Below, piece after piece: positions 1 to 8,849 of a DNA stretch of 64,000 bases. This DNA is from Bradyrhizobium sp. Rc3b (GTDB lineage: Bacteria; Pseudomonadota; Alphaproteobacteria; Rhizobiales; Xanthobacteraceae): the NCBI RefSeq assembly GCF_900114915.1, contig NZ_FOUS01000018.1, positions 62,001 to 126,000 on the forward strand. Direction: 5' to 3'. Within the stretch, counting starts at the first letter, position 1. Each line of letters starts with the position of its first letter. Under the pieces are notes generated by a model. That model saw only the letters and a list, made by a program, of their open reading frames with translations. It did no database searches and was not told the origin of the DNA. Made by a program: the position numbers and the translations under genes.

Positions 1-495
1 CTCAGCGACCTGTTTCTGGAAACGCTGAAGGACATCTATTTCGCCGAGAACAAGATCATCAAGACGCTGCCGAAGATGGCCAAGGCCGCGCAATCGAAGG
101 ATCTGGCGGCCGCTTTCAACAAGCACCTGCGTGAGACCCAGGGCCAGGTCAAGCGTCTGGACCAGATCTTCAAGATGCTGGGCAAGCCGGCACGCGGCAA
201 GCCCTGCGAGGCCATCAACGGCATTACCGACGAGGGCGCCGAGATCATGAAAGAGTTCAAGGGCGCACCTGCACTCGATGCGGGGCTGCTCGCGGCCGCC
301 CAGTCGGTCGAGCACTACGAGATCTCCCGCTATGGCACGTTGCGCACCTGGGCCGAGGAGCTCGGCATGCAGGACGCAGCAAGGCTGCTTCAGGCGACGC
401 TGGAGGAAGAAGAGGCGACCGACCATACGCTGACCGAGCTGGCGACGTCCGTGATCAACCTCGAGGCGGAAGAAGATTACCGCGCCGCGGCCTGA
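1..495 (+). CDS. DUF892 (YciE/YciF-type) ferritin-like protein, 5' end missing
   Basis: The reading frame is open from the first base, so the protein begins outside the window; 164 residues are visible. It is all-helical with E/H-rich segments (YFAENKIIKTLPKM near the start, QSVEHYEISRYGTL in the middle, LEEEEATDHTLTEL near the end), the pattern of the DUF892 ferritin-like family, whose Glu/His pairs can bind a di-iron centre. Members are usually stress-induced cytosolic proteins of about 165-170 residues, so only a few residues are missing. A GC-rich hairpin follows the stop. The biochemical role of the family is not settled. Confidence 0.85.
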   Translation, partial: LSDLFLETLKDIYFAENKIIKTLPKMAKAAQSKDLAAAFNKHLRETQGQVKRLDQIFKMLGKPARGKPCEAINGITDEGAEIMKEFKGAPALDAGLLAAAQSVEHYEISRYGTLRTWAEELGMQDAARLLQATLEEEEATDHTLTELATSVINLEAEEDYRAAA

Positions 496-520
496 CCCGC
501 GCCCCTGCCGATGACGGAAC

Positions 521-573
521 GCCGCGGCCAAAGCCGCGGCGTTTGCATTTTGGGCCAAAGCCGCGGCGTTTGC
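521..573 (+). terminator. GC-rich hairpin with duplicated 21-bp unit, probable terminator
   Basis: GCCGCGGC at 521-528 and 533-540 can pair around a CAAA loop, followed by a T-rich stretch. The 21-bp unit containing the right arm (526-546) is repeated exactly at 553-573, so two hairpin-like units stand in tandem directly after the DUF892 stop. A terminator is the simplest reading. Confidence 0.5.
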
Positions 574-674
574 TTTTGCGATCGCACGACGGCGCATGGC
601 ACGTCAGCGCCACTGCACTGGATTTCCCCGGAACCAGCCCCATATGCAGGCTTTCCCACCCCTGAGCCCGCATC

Positions 675-1058
675 ATGCAACCCAAAAATCCCCTCGACTG
701 GATGCTGTCCGAAGCCCTGGACCAGCTGACGCGCGCCGAGCGGCTGCGCCAGCAGTTCGGCCGCCAGGACGCCTGCTGGGAGCCGCCGATCGACGTGCTC
801 GAAACCGAGCATGAGCTGCTGATCCTGGTCGCGCTTCCCGGCGTCAATCCGGACAATGTCGAGACGGTGATTCACGACGGCGTGCTCGTCGTCTCCGGCC
901 AGCGCACGCTTCCGCCGGAGCTTCGCAACGCCCGCATCCACCGGCTCGAGCTGCCGCAGGGGCGTTTTGAGCGCCGCATTGCATTGCCCCTTGGCCGCTA
1001 CGCCATCAGCCGCTTCGTGATGGACGGCTGCGTCGCGCTACGCCTCGCCAAATCCTGA
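675..1058 (+). CDS. Hsp20/alpha-crystallin family small heat-shock protein
   Basis: 127 residues. An ATP-independent holdase that binds unfolding proteins in the cytosol. The alpha-crystallin beta-sandwich starts near residue 35 (PPIDVLETEHELLILVALPG) and runs through VETVIHDGVLVVSGQR; the C-terminal part has the family strand FERRIALP. The conserved A-x-x-x-n-G-v-L motif is weak and the I-x-I tail is absent, so this is a short divergent member like those found beside lon in Rhizobiales. Its stop lies 8 bases before the lon start, so the two are almost certainly co-transcribed: a holdase beside a protease for damaged proteins. Confidence 0.85.
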   Translation: MQPKNPLDWMLSEALDQLTRAERLRQQFGRQDACWEPPIDVLETEHELLILVALPGVNPDNVETVIHDGVLVVSGQRTLPPELRNARIHRLELPQGRFERRIALPLGRYAISRFVMDGCVALRLAKS

Positions 1059-1066
1059 GGTCGATC

Positions 1067-3448
1067 ATGGCCACCGAACAGATGAACAACGAACAGACCA
1101 GTAACGACGTGAAGATCCCCGAAGACGCGCTGATCATGGTCGCCGTACGCGACATGGTGCTGTTTCCCGGCGCGATCGGGCCGATCGCGATCGCGCGACC
1201 GAAATCGATCGCGGCGGCGCAACAGGCGCTGCGCGAGCAGCGGCCTATCGGCATCGTCCTGCAGCGCAATCCCGAAGTCGACGATCCCACGCCGGACGAC
1301 CTCTACCGGGTCGCGACCATCGCCAACATCGTGCGCTACATCACCGCGCCCGACGGCACCCATCACATCGTCTGCCAGGGCGTGCAGCGTGCGCGCATCC
1401 TCGACTTCCTGCCGGGGACGCCGTTCCCGGCCGCGCGGATCCAGCAGATTCCGGAGCCGACCACGACTTCGCCCGAGATCGAGGCGCGCGCGCTGAATCT
1501 GCAGCGCCAGGCGATCGAGGCGATCGAGCTGCTGCCGCAGGCGCCGCCCGAGCTGGCCGCGATGTTCCAGGGCACCACCGCGCCCGGCGCGCTGGCGGAT
1601 CTGGCGACCTCGTTCATGGACATCAAGCCGCAGGACAAGCAGGAGGTACTGGAGACCATCGACCTCGCCTTGCGCGTCGAGAAGGTGTCCAAGCATCTGG
1701 CCGAGCGGCTGGAGGTGCTGCGCATCAGCAATGAGATCGGCCAGAAGACCCGCGCCAGCTTCGACGAGCGGCAGCGCGAGGCGATCCTGCGCGAGCAGAT
1801 GGCGACCATCCAGCGCCAGCTCGGCGAAGGCGACGGCAAGGCGGCCGAGGTCGCCGAGCTGACGTCTGCCATCGCCAAGGCCAACATGCCGCCGGAGGCG
1901 GACGCGCACGCCAGGAAGGAGCTGCGCCGCTACGAACGCATGCCAGAGGCGGCCGGCGAAGCCGGCATGGTCCGCACCTATCTCGACTGGCTGATCGAGC
2001 TGCCCTGGGCGCTGCCCGCGGAGAAGCCGATCGACATCAAGGAAGCGCGAGCCATCCTCGACGCCGACCATTTCGGCCTGGAGAAGATCAAGGGCCGGAT
2101 CATCGAATATCTGGCGGTGCGCAAGCTGGCCCCGCAGGGCAAGGCGCCGATCCTGTGCTTCGTCGGCCCGCCCGGCGTCGGCAAGACCTCGCTCGGCCAG
2201 TCCATCGCGCGTGCGATGGATCGCCCCTTCGTGCGCGTCAGCCTAGGCGGCGTGCATGACGAGGCCGAGATCCGCGGTCACCGGCGCACCTATATCGGCG
2301 CGCTGCCCGGCAACATCATCCAGGGCATCAAGAAGGCTGGCAGCCGCAACTGCGTCATGATGCTGGACGAGATCGACAAGATGGGCCGTGGCGTGCAGGG
2401 CGATCCGTCAGCTGCCATGCTGGAGGTGCTCGACCCCGAGCAGAACGGGACGTTCCGGGACAATTACCTGGGCGTGCCCTTCGACCTGTCGCGCGTGGTG
2501 TTCATCGCGACCGCCAACATGCTGGACCAGATCCCGGGTCCGCTGCTGGATCGCATGGAGCTGATCAGCCTCGCCGGCTACACCGAAGAGGAGAAGCTGG
2601 AGATCGCGAAGCGCTATCTGGTACGGCGTCAGCTCGAGGCCAACGGCTTGACCGCCGAGCAGGCCGAGATCGAGCCGGAGGCGCTGAAGCTGGTGGTCAA
2701 GGGCTACACCCGCGAGGCCGGCGTGCGTAACCTCGAGCGCGAGATCGGCAAGCTGTTCCGGCATGCCGCAGTGCAGGTCGCTGAGGGCACCGCCGTGAAG
2801 GTCGTGGTGGGAGCGAAGGACATCGCCACCGTGCTCGGCCAGCCGCGCTTCGAGGGCGAGATCGCGCAGCGCACCAGCATTCCGGGCGTGGCCACCGGCC
2901 TTGCCTGGACGCCTGTTGGCGGCGACATCCTGTTCATCGAGGCTTCGCGAGTGCCTGGCCGGGGCGGCATGATCCTGACCGGCCAGCTCGGTGAGGTCAT
3001 GCGCGAGAGCGTGCAGGCTGCGCTGACGCTGGTGAAGAGCAAAGCCACGCAGCTCGGCATCGATCAGTCGGTGTTCGAGAAGAGCGACATCCACGTTCAC
3101 GTTCCGGCGGGCGCAACCCCGAAGGACGGACCGAGCGCGGGCGTTGCGATGTTCACGGCGCTGACGTCCCTGCTCACCAACCGCACGGTGCGCAGCGACA
3201 CCGCCATGACCGGCGAGATCTCGCTACGCGGCCTGGTGCTGCCGGTCGGCGGCATCAAGGAGAAGGTGGTGGCGGCCGCGGCGGCGGGCCTGAAGCGGGT
3301 GATGCTGCCGGCGCGCAACAAGCGGGACTATGACGACATCCCGAAGAGCGCCCGGGACAACCTCGAATTCATCTGGCTGGAGCGCGTCGACGAAGCCATC
3401 GCCGCGGCGCTCGAGCCGGTCGAGGTCAAGGTCGAAGCGGCGGAGTGA
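1067..3448 (+). CDS. lon: ATP-dependent Lon protease
   Basis: 793 residues, full length for LonA. The N-terminal substrate-binding domain starts at about residue 20 (EDALIMVAVRDMVLFPG). The AAA+ module has Walker A GPPGVGKT at 367-374 and Walker B VMMLDEIDK. The C-terminal protease domain carries the Ser-Lys dyad: Ser690 in KDGPSAG and Lys733 in GGIKEK. It degrades misfolded and short-lived regulatory proteins in the cytosol. Its position directly after hsp20, not near clpX, suggests a stress-linked second Lon rather than the housekeeping copy; that is inference, because the rest of the genome is not visible. Confidence 0.96.
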   Translation: MATEQMNNEQTSNDVKIPEDALIMVAVRDMVLFPGAIGPIAIARPKSIAAAQQALREQRPIGIVLQRNPEVDDPTPDDLYRVATIANIVRYITAPDGTHHIVCQGVQRARILDFLPGTPFPAARIQQIPEPTTTSPEIEARALNLQRQAIEAIELLPQAPPELAAMFQGTTAPGALADLATSFMDIKPQDKQEVLETIDLALRVEKVSKHLAERLEVLRISNEIGQKTRASFDERQREAILREQMATIQRQLGEGDGKAAEVAELTSAIAKANMPPEADAHARKELRRYERMPEAAGEAGMVRTYLDWLIELPWALPAEKPIDIKEARAILDADHFGLEKIKGRIIEYLAVRKLAPQGKAPILCFVGPPGVGKTSLGQSIARAMDRPFVRVSLGGVHDEAEIRGHRRTYIGALPGNIIQGIKKAGSRNCVMMLDEIDKMGRGVQGDPSAAMLEVLDPEQNGTFRDNYLGVPFDLSRVVFIATANMLDQIPGPLLDRMELISLAGYTEEEKLEIAKRYLVRRQLEANGLTAEQAEIEPEALKLVVKGYTREAGVRNLEREIGKLFRHAAVQVAEGTAVKVVVGAKDIATVLGQPRFEGEIAQRTSIPGVATGLAWTPVGGDILFIEASRVPGRGGMILTGQLGEVMRESVQAALTLVKSKATQLGIDQSVFEKSDIHVHVPAGATPKDGPSAGVAMFTALTSLLTNRTVRSDTAMTGEISLRGLVLPVGGIKEKVVAAAAAGLKRVMLPARNKRDYDDIPKSARDNLEFIWLERVDEAIAAALEPVEVKVEAAE

Positions 3449-3453
3449 CTGCG

Positions 3454-3609
3454 ATGAAGAAACTGCTGGAGAAAGCGAAGAGATCGCGGACGACACAGCG
3501 GCTGCGCCAGTTGCTCGATCGCGCGATCGACCGGGTTCGCGATGGGCTGGCGCCGGCCGGGCGGCAGCTTCAACCCATTCCGGTCCGGGTGAAGCGCCGC
3601 AAGGGTTGA
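3454..3609 (+). CDS. Small basic protein downstream of lon
   Basis: 51 residues, starting five bases after the lon stop (MKKLLEKAKRSRTTQRLRQL...). It is strongly basic (about 14 Arg/Lys) with an amphipathic helix in the first 35 residues and a KRRKG tail. There is no recognised family. The tight spacing after lon and the strong terminator directly downstream (3646-3675) favour a real gene at the end of the hsp20-lon unit. No separate strong ribosome-binding site is visible, so translational coupling would be needed. It could be a chance frame. Confidence 0.45.
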   Translation: MKKLLEKAKRSRTTQRLRQLLDRAIDRVRDGLAPAGRQLQPIPVRVKRRKG

Positions 3610-3645
3610 GCCCTCCGTCTCAGGCCCTCGCGGCTGCCCCAATCA

Positions 3646-3675
3646 AAAGGCCCCCTCCGACCCGAGGGGGCCTTT
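3646..3675. terminator. Bidirectional intrinsic terminator
   Basis: A perfect 12-bp stem (AAAGGCCCCCTC at 3646-3657 with GAGGGGGCCTTT at 3664-3675) and a 6-base loop. A/T tracts on both sides let it work on both strands. It sits between the hsp20-lon unit and the convergent HU gene. Confidence 0.85.
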
Positions 3676-3681
3676 GCGTTG

Positions 3682-3984
3682 TTAGCCCACGGCGTCCTTG
3701 GCCGCCTTGACCGGGCGGGCGCGGACGATCTTGCGGGCCGGCTTGGCCTTGAACATCATCTCTTCACCCGTGAACGGGTTGGTGCCCTTGCGCGCCTTGG
3801 TCGCGGGCTTCTTGATGACCACGAACTTGGCGAAGCCCGGCACCAGGAACAGGCCGTTCTTCTTGAGCTCCTTGTGACCGACGTCGGTCAGCGTCTCCAT
3901 GACGTTCTTGACGTCGCGCTTGGAAAGCTCGGTGGCGGTCGCAATCTTTTCGATCAACTGCGATTTGGACATTTGGGTTGGCAT
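3682..3984 (-). CDS. HU family DNA-binding protein
   Basis: 100 residues. A dimeric histone-like protein that bends and compacts DNA. Visible family features are the N-terminal helices (MSKSQLIEKIATATELSKRDV), the beta-arm with GFAKFVVIKKPATKARKGTNP, and the basic ARKIVRARPVKAAK tail. The core signature GTNPFTGEEMMFKAKPARK replaces the classical R-x-G-R-N-P-x-T arm, typical of the divergent HU-like proteins of Rhizobiales. Two in-frame Met codons (residues 1 and 5) could start it. It stands alone, ended by the shared terminator at 3646-3675. Confidence 0.92.
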   Translation of the reverse strand: MPTQMSKSQLIEKIATATELSKRDVKNVMETLTDVGHKELKKNGLFLVPGFAKFVVIKKPATKARKGTNPFTGEEMMFKAKPARKIVRARPVKAAKDAVG

Positions 3985-4340
3985 CGTGTCTCCTCTGATT
4001 CGTTGCCGGTTGCATATTAGACCAACCGGCGAAGGCCTATAGCCTTCTGCACAGTTTTGTCGCGGTTTTACGGGCTTTTTTGGCCCTCAGCGGCAAAAAA
4101 CCCTGCTTTTTAGCTACTTCCGGAGCGGGAGAAGCCTCGGGCAGCGGATTTTACCTTGTTTCAAAGGCCCGCACGCAACCTTGCTAAAGCTGATTCGCCG
4201 CTTTCGACAAGCGACGAGGTGCCTCTTTGTGCGCGGAGAAGCGCGTTTCGCCCTAGAAAATAAGGCTAGATCGTCGCGTTGGGACGTCTCACCCGCTCCC
4301 TCACCCTATTCCCACAGAGGCGCGGCGAGCTTCGCTCGCG
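3985..4340. other. Intergenic region upstream of the HU gene
   Basis: 356 bases without a convincing gene. The part next to the HU gene is unusually AT-rich for this window (poly-T/poly-A stretches at about 4050-4110) and probably holds the HU promoter. The stretch 4288-4340 resembles the G/C-rich intergenic palindromes seen elsewhere in the window. Confidence 0.4.
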
Positions 4341-5573
4341 CTAGATGCGCTCGATGATGATGGCCGGCGCCATGCCGCCAGCGGCGCACATGGTGACGAG
4401 ACCACGCTTGAGGTCGCGCCGTTCGAGCTCGTCGAGCACGGTGCCGATCAGGATCGAGCCGGTGGCGCCGATGGGATGGCCGAGCGCGATCGAGCCGCCA
4501 TTGACGTTGACCCTGGCGCGATCGAGCTTGAGGTCACGGATATATTTTTCCGCAACCACCGCAAACGCCTCGTTGATCTCGAACAGGTCGATGTCGTCAA
4601 CGGTCAACCCCGCCTTCGCCAGTACCTTGCGCGTGGCCGGCACCGGCGCGTTCAGCATCAGGGTCGGCGAGTCCCCCATATTGGCCATCGCGACGACACG
4701 GGCGCGGGCTTTAAGGCCATGCGCTTTGGCGTAAGCGGGCGAGGCCAACAGGATCGCGGCGGCGCCGTCGACGACACCGGACGAGTTGCCGGCGTGGTGC
4801 ACGAAGTCGATATCGAGATCAGGATATTTCTGCAGGATAAGGCCGCGATAGGTCGTGCCCTTGTCATCGAGCGCGTAGTCGGCGATCGCCGGGAAGGCCG
4901 GCTTCAGGCTGCTGAGGCCCTCCATCGTGGTCTGCGGCCGCGGATATTCCTCGTGGTCGAGCGCGAGGCTGCCGTCTTCGCGATGGACGGGCACGAGGCT
5001 CTTGTTGAAGTGGCCGTTCGCCATGGCATGCGCGGCGCGCTTCTGGCTTTCGAGCCCGAGCGCGTCGACGTCCTGTCGCGTGATGCCGTCCATGGTCGCG
5101 ATCGCGTCCGCACAGACGCCCTGATGCGACTGCGGATGCCGGGCGCGCAGGCGCAGATTGCCGCCGTCCATCATCATCGGGCCGCCGCCGCGGCGTCCTT
5201 CCATCGACATCATCTCGCAGCCGCCGGCGATGACGAGGTCTTCCGCGCCCGCCATGATCGAGGATGCGGCCATGTTGACGCTGGTGATGCCGCTTCCGCA
5301 GAAGCGATCGAGTGTCACGGCGCTGGCGCGCACGTCATAGCCGGCATCGAGCGCCGACATACGGCCGAGATCGCCGCTTTGCGTTGCGACCTGCGCGCTG
5401 CAGCCCCAGACGATGTCGTCGACATCCGCGGTGTTGATGCCGGTCCGATCCGCGAGCGCGCGCAGCACGGTGGCGCCGAGCTGCTGCGGATGAATTCCGG
5501 AAAGCGCGCCCTTGCCGGCCTTGCCGACGCCGCGCGGGGTCCGGCAGGCATCGATGATCAGCGCGTCGGCCAT
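4341..5573 (-). CDS. Acetyl-CoA acetyltransferase/acyltransferase (thiolase)
   Basis: 410 residues, usual thiolase length. The enzyme cleaves or forms beta-ketoacyl-CoA using CoA. The catalytic set is complete: acyl-accepting Cys92 in DRFCGSG, His366 in GHPIGATGS and Cys396 in MCAAGG. The sequence GCEMMSMEG and the insert after it (RRGGGPMMMDGGN) place it among the degradative/broad-range thiolases of Rhizobiales rather than the short PhaA. It is monocistronic here, with its own leader, and no beta-oxidation partner is adjacent. Substrate length cannot be told from sequence alone. Confidence 0.93.
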   Translation of the reverse strand: MADALIIDACRTPRGVGKAGKGALSGIHPQQLGATVLRALADRTGINTADVDDIVWGCSAQVATQSGDLGRMSALDAGYDVRASAVTLDRFCGSGITSVNMAASSIMAGAEDLVIAGGCEMMSMEGRRGGGPMMMDGGNLRLRARHPQSHQGVCADAIATMDGITRQDVDALGLESQKRAAHAMANGHFNKSLVPVHREDGSLALDHEEYPRPQTTMEGLSSLKPAFPAIADYALDDKGTTYRGLILQKYPDLDIDFVHHAGNSSGVVDGAAAILLASPAYAKAHGLKARARVVAMANMGDSPTLMLNAPVPATRKVLAKAGLTVDDIDLFEINEAFAVVAEKYIRDLKLDRARVNVNGGSIALGHPIGATGSILIGTVLDELERRDLKRGLVTMCAAGGMAPAIIIERI

Positions 5574-5649
5574 TGGCGTTGTCCTCTTGTTGTGGGTTGT
5601 TGCGGATGGTTTTGAATCAGGGGGAGAAGGGAGTCAATGCGCGGCTGCT

Positions 5650-5830
5650 GCACTCCCTCTCCCCGTTCTTACGAGGTCGGGACGAGCTACGCTCGCCCTG
5701 AGAGGGTTGGGGCGAGGGGCTGCCTCGGCAAAAACGGTAACAAACGGACTCGCGGAGACTCCCCCTCACCCGGATTTTCCGCTCCGCGTAAAATCCGGCC
5801 TCTCGCCGCGCGCGGGGAGAGGCGAAGACA
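5650..5830. repeat. G/C-rich intergenic palindromic repeat (CCCTCTCCCC family)
   Basis: Contains CCCTCTCCCCG, GAGAGGGTTGGGGCGAGGGG and CCCCCTCACCCGGATT arms that can fold on each other. Very similar segments occur at 27050-27155 and 53255-53410, which marks a dispersed non-coding repeat family. No reading frame here is supported. Confidence 0.6.
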
Positions 5831-7294
5831 TCACGCCCCCGCCGCGTTCTTCGCGATCACGTTGCGATAGAAGCTGGCGCTGAGCTTCGGCGTGCGGACC
5901 TGGGTGTCGAAATTGACGTGGTACAGCCCGAAACGCTTGTTGAGGCCGTACACCCACTCGAAATTGTCCATCAGGCTCCAGAGGAAATAGCCGCGCACGG
6001 GCACGCCCTCGGCGGTGGCGCGCTGGAGCTGGGCGAGATAGTTGCGCAGATACATGATGCGGTCGGTGTCGTAGATCTTGCCGTCCGGCGTGACGACGTC
6101 GTCGCCGGAGGCGCCGTTCTCGCTGATGTAGATCGCATCCGTCTTCCAGATCTTTGCCGCCAGCTTCGGCACCCAATAGAGCGTCTCCGGTCCGACGCGC
6201 AGCCAGTCCGAGTTCATGTGCGGGAACGATTTCGGGATCGGCAGCGGCATGAAGCCCGCGCCCTGGTCGGAGGCCACCACATAGTGCTGCGGCGCGTAGA
6301 TGTTGAGGCCGAGGAAATCGACCGGCGAGGAGATGATCTTCAGCTCCGCATCGGTGTATTTCGGCGTATTGGGGCCGGCGAATTGCAGGAAGGCGTCGGT
6401 GTAGCCGCCCGTCATGATGACGTTGAGATAGCCGGCATTCATCTCGCGCAGCGCGATCTCCGCGGCACGGACGTTCTCCGGCGTGTCGATCGCGGGCGCG
6501 CAGGCATCGATGTTCTCGGCCGGCCCCACTCTGGTGCCGCGGCGGCCATGGGCGCGCACCGCCTGCACCGCGAGCCCGTGCGCGAGCGCGCTGTTGTGCC
6601 TGATCTGGTTGACCTCGGCTTGCGGCAGCGTCATGCCCGGCGCGTCGATGCCGATGCCGTAACCGAAATAGACGAAGCGGCCGCTCTCGTTCAGCGTGAA
6701 CACGTTCTTGACGCGGTCGGTCAGATGCTCGGCGACATAGGCTGCGTAGTCGCCGAAGATCTTGCAGGTTTCCGTCGAGCGCCAACCGCCGAAGCGATCC
6801 TGCAGTGATTGCGGCAGGTCCCAATGATAGAGCGTCAGCCACGGCTCGATGCCGTTCTTCAGGAGCTCGTCAATGAGCCGATTGTAGAAGTCGAGCCCCT
6901 TCGGGTTGGGCTTGCCGTCGCCGTCCGGAAACAGCCGCGGCCAGGCCACCGAGAAGCGGTAGGCCTTGCAGCCGAGCGCCTTGATGAGCGCGATATCCTC
7001 CTTGTAGCGGTGATAGTGCTCATTGGCGCGGTCACCGTTGGTGCCGTCCTCGATCTTGCCGGGGATCCGCACGAACTTGTCCCAGATCGAGGCCCCTCGC
7101 CCGTCCTCGTTGACCGCGCCCTCGACCTGATAGGACGAGGTCGCCGTGCCCCAGACGAAGCCCGCCGGGAAACCGCCGCCGCTGCGCGGCGGCGATGCCG
7201 GCCTGGCGTCGGCTGCCTCCAGAGGATTTGCCATTCCGGCCGCGGACAATCCCGCCAGCTTGGCAAACTGGCGACGCGAGACCTTGTCCGACAT
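5831..7294 (-). CDS. Tat-exported family 1 glycoside hydrolase (beta-glucosidase)
   Basis: 487 residues. GH1 retaining beta-glycosidase: (beta/alpha)8 barrel with N-terminal FVWGTATSSYQVEGA, acid/base Glu203 in FTLNES and nucleophile Glu392 in YISENGAS; SVAWPRLFP and YHWDLPQ are also family hallmarks. The start chosen (MSDKVSRRQFAKLAGLS) gives a twin-arginine signal, so it should be exported folded to the periplasm, unusual for GH1 enzymes, which are mostly cytosolic. An upstream in-frame start would add 35 residues but would bury the Tat signal. The usual TLNEP is TLNES here. The substrate is unknown; a plant glucoside is possible. Its leader is partly duplicated at 11954-12039. Confidence 0.93.
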   Translation of the reverse strand: MSDKVSRRQFAKLAGLSAAGMANPLEAADARPASPPRSGGGFPAGFVWGTATSSYQVEGAVNEDGRGASIWDKFVRIPGKIEDGTNGDRANEHYHRYKEDIALIKALGCKAYRFSVAWPRLFPDGDGKPNPKGLDFYNRLIDELLKNGIEPWLTLYHWDLPQSLQDRFGGWRSTETCKIFGDYAAYVAEHLTDRVKNVFTLNESGRFVYFGYGIGIDAPGMTLPQAEVNQIRHNSALAHGLAVQAVRAHGRRGTRVGPAENIDACAPAIDTPENVRAAEIALREMNAGYLNVIMTGGYTDAFLQFAGPNTPKYTDAELKIISSPVDFLGLNIYAPQHYVVASDQGAGFMPLPIPKSFPHMNSDWLRVGPETLYWVPKLAAKIWKTDAIYISENGASGDDVVTPDGKIYDTDRIMYLRNYLAQLQRATAEGVPVRGYFLWSLMDNFEWVYGLNKRFGLYHVNFDTQVRTPKLSASFYRNVIAKNAAGA

Positions 7295-7499
7295 GGTAAT
7301 GCTGCTCCAAGGGTGATGCTGATGCTGCGGCACAATGGCGCGTCGCAGGCGGTTTGAGAAGCCGTGGGGTCGGGATTTGCGGATGCAGAATTGTGGCACA
7401 CCGACCCACGACAGAATTTACTTCAATTAACCTGCAAAACCCTCCGTTCTCCAGCAAGTTTTACGTCGCGCCATGTCGGTCAAGCGATGGAGACGGAAG

Positions 7500-8339
7500 A
7501 TGAGCGAAGAGACAGACTTTGAGACGACGGGCATTGGACGCCGGGATGTTCTCCTTACGGCAGGGGCCATGCTGGCAGGAATGGCGGCAACCAACCCGGC
7601 GGCTGCAAATGCCCAAGGCGCTCCGCGCCCCGCTTCGGTTGCTCGCGATTCCGCGCCACTCGGCGCGCGGCTGCAAGGCGTTCAGCATTTCGGCGTGACC
7701 GTGCAAAACATGAATCGCGCCTTCGAGTTCTACACCGAAGTGCTCGGCGGCACCGAGATTTTCCGCGACGGAGATTTCCAGGGTGAACCGATCCACAACA
7801 CGCTTTTGACCGATCAGGAAATCGAAGCGCGCGAACGCCATGTCAACCCGCGCACGATCGGGGTTCCCGATCTCAGGGGAGGCACACAACGTTTGGACGT
7901 ACGCTTCGTCCAGTTCGACAACGTCGTGATCGAGCTTCTGCAGTATCGCGACGCTGGCCAGCCATCGGGCAGCGGCGACAGCTTCGCAGAAGCGCGCGAC
8001 CACATGAGCCCGGCGTTTCCGCGCTCCATGCACATCTGCTTCTATGTGAGGGATGACGTCGACTTCAACAAGTTCATCCACGACCTGGAGGCAGAATCGG
8101 CGCGCCGCGGCATGACCCAGGTGCGGGCCAATCGTGTGATCACCGTGACATCAGAGCAGCAGCGCCGCGCCGCCCCGATGGAGTCGAACACCAATCGCAT
8201 CACGCAGGGCCTCTCGGAAGGCTGGGAGCTGATTTATTGCAAGGGCCCAGAGGGAGAGCAGCTCGAGTTCGTCAAGGCTCTGGGTCCAGTGAAGAAGCGC
8301 TTCAGCGACGCGCTCGCCGCCCGCCAGCAGCGGGGCTAG
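7500..8339 (+). CDS. Tat-exported VOC (glyoxalase/dioxygenase) superfamily protein
   Basis: 279 residues from the ATG at 7500, which has GGAG eight bases upstream; an alternative start lies nine codons earlier. The N-terminus has a twin-arginine-like signal (GIGRRDVLLTAGAMLAGMAAT). The mature part has two beta-alpha-beta-beta-beta VOC modules: LQGVQHFGVTVQNMNRAFEFY and SMHICFYVRDDVDFNKF, the second ending in a Glu-containing strand (GEQLEFVK). VOC metal ligands (His/Glu) are present, so a metal-dependent role is likely, but the substrate is unknown. It is followed 29 bases later by an ABM-domain protein, with the large regulator convergent beyond it. Confidence 0.85.
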   Translation: MSEETDFETTGIGRRDVLLTAGAMLAGMAATNPAAANAQGAPRPASVARDSAPLGARLQGVQHFGVTVQNMNRAFEFYTEVLGGTEIFRDGDFQGEPIHNTLLTDQEIEARERHVNPRTIGVPDLRGGTQRLDVRFVQFDNVVIELLQYRDAGQPSGSGDSFAEARDHMSPAFPRSMHICFYVRDDVDFNKFIHDLEAESARRGMTQVRANRVITVTSEQQRRAAPMESNTNRITQGLSEGWELIYCKGPEGEQLEFVKALGPVKKRFSDALAARQQRG

Positions 8340-8368
8340 AGCAATTATCGCAGAGAAGGACGATCTCC

Positions 8369-8785
8369 ATGATGTCACGGAAACGAATGATTCTGGCCCT
8401 CGTCGCCACAGCTTCACTGGCCGGCGCAGCATCAGCCACCGCTCGGGAACGCGACGGCGTTCGCTATCGTACCATTCCCGATGGCGCCTATTCGGTCGTC
8501 GCCGAAGTCCGCGCCAAACCGGGCAAGGAACGCGCGCTTCGAGAGGCAACGCTGCCGCTTGTCGCGCTTGTCCGAAGCGATCCCAAGAACCTGGTCTACT
8601 TCTTCCAGGAGGACCGCGAGACACCAGGACGCTTCATCTTCTATGAGATCTTCGCAAGCCGCGACGACTTCGAGGCCCACAATGCCATGCCCTACGTCCA
8701 GCAGTGGTTCGGCCGGCTCCCCGAGCTCGCCGAGGGGGGCGTCGTGGTCAGGCGGCTGGAGATACTCGGCCACAACGGAGGTTGA
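8369..8785 (+). CDS. Exported antibiotic-biosynthesis-monooxygenase (ABM) domain protein
   Basis: 138 residues, started at the ATG with AGAAGGA nine bases upstream. A signal peptide (about residues 1-26, ending ASATA) precedes one ABM ferredoxin-like domain: YSVVAEVRAKPGKERALREA, then FFQEDRETPGRFIFYEIFASRDDFEAH and YVQQWF. ABM proteins act on quinone-like or other small aromatic substrates, or as heme-degrading relatives; the export signal makes a periplasmic role likely. It probably forms a unit with the VOC gene just upstream. No substrate can be named. Confidence 0.85.
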   Translation: MMSRKRMILALVATASLAGAASATARERDGVRYRTIPDGAYSVVAEVRAKPGKERALREATLPLVALVRSDPKNLVYFFQEDRETPGRFIFYEIFASRDDFEAHNAMPYVQQWFGRLPELAEGGVVVRRLEILGHNGG

Positions 8786-8849
8786 AGTCGCGCCTCGCCG
8801 TCGCAGCGAGCCCGCAGCGAGCGCTTGAACCTGATTGCTGAATTTACCT

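Noticed and set aside
998..2071. Long open frame antisense to lon (357 codons)
   Set aside because: It overlaps the whole first third of a complete Lon gene, has no ribosome-binding site, and its composition is that of a reversed coding frame rich in Arg/Leu/Asp.
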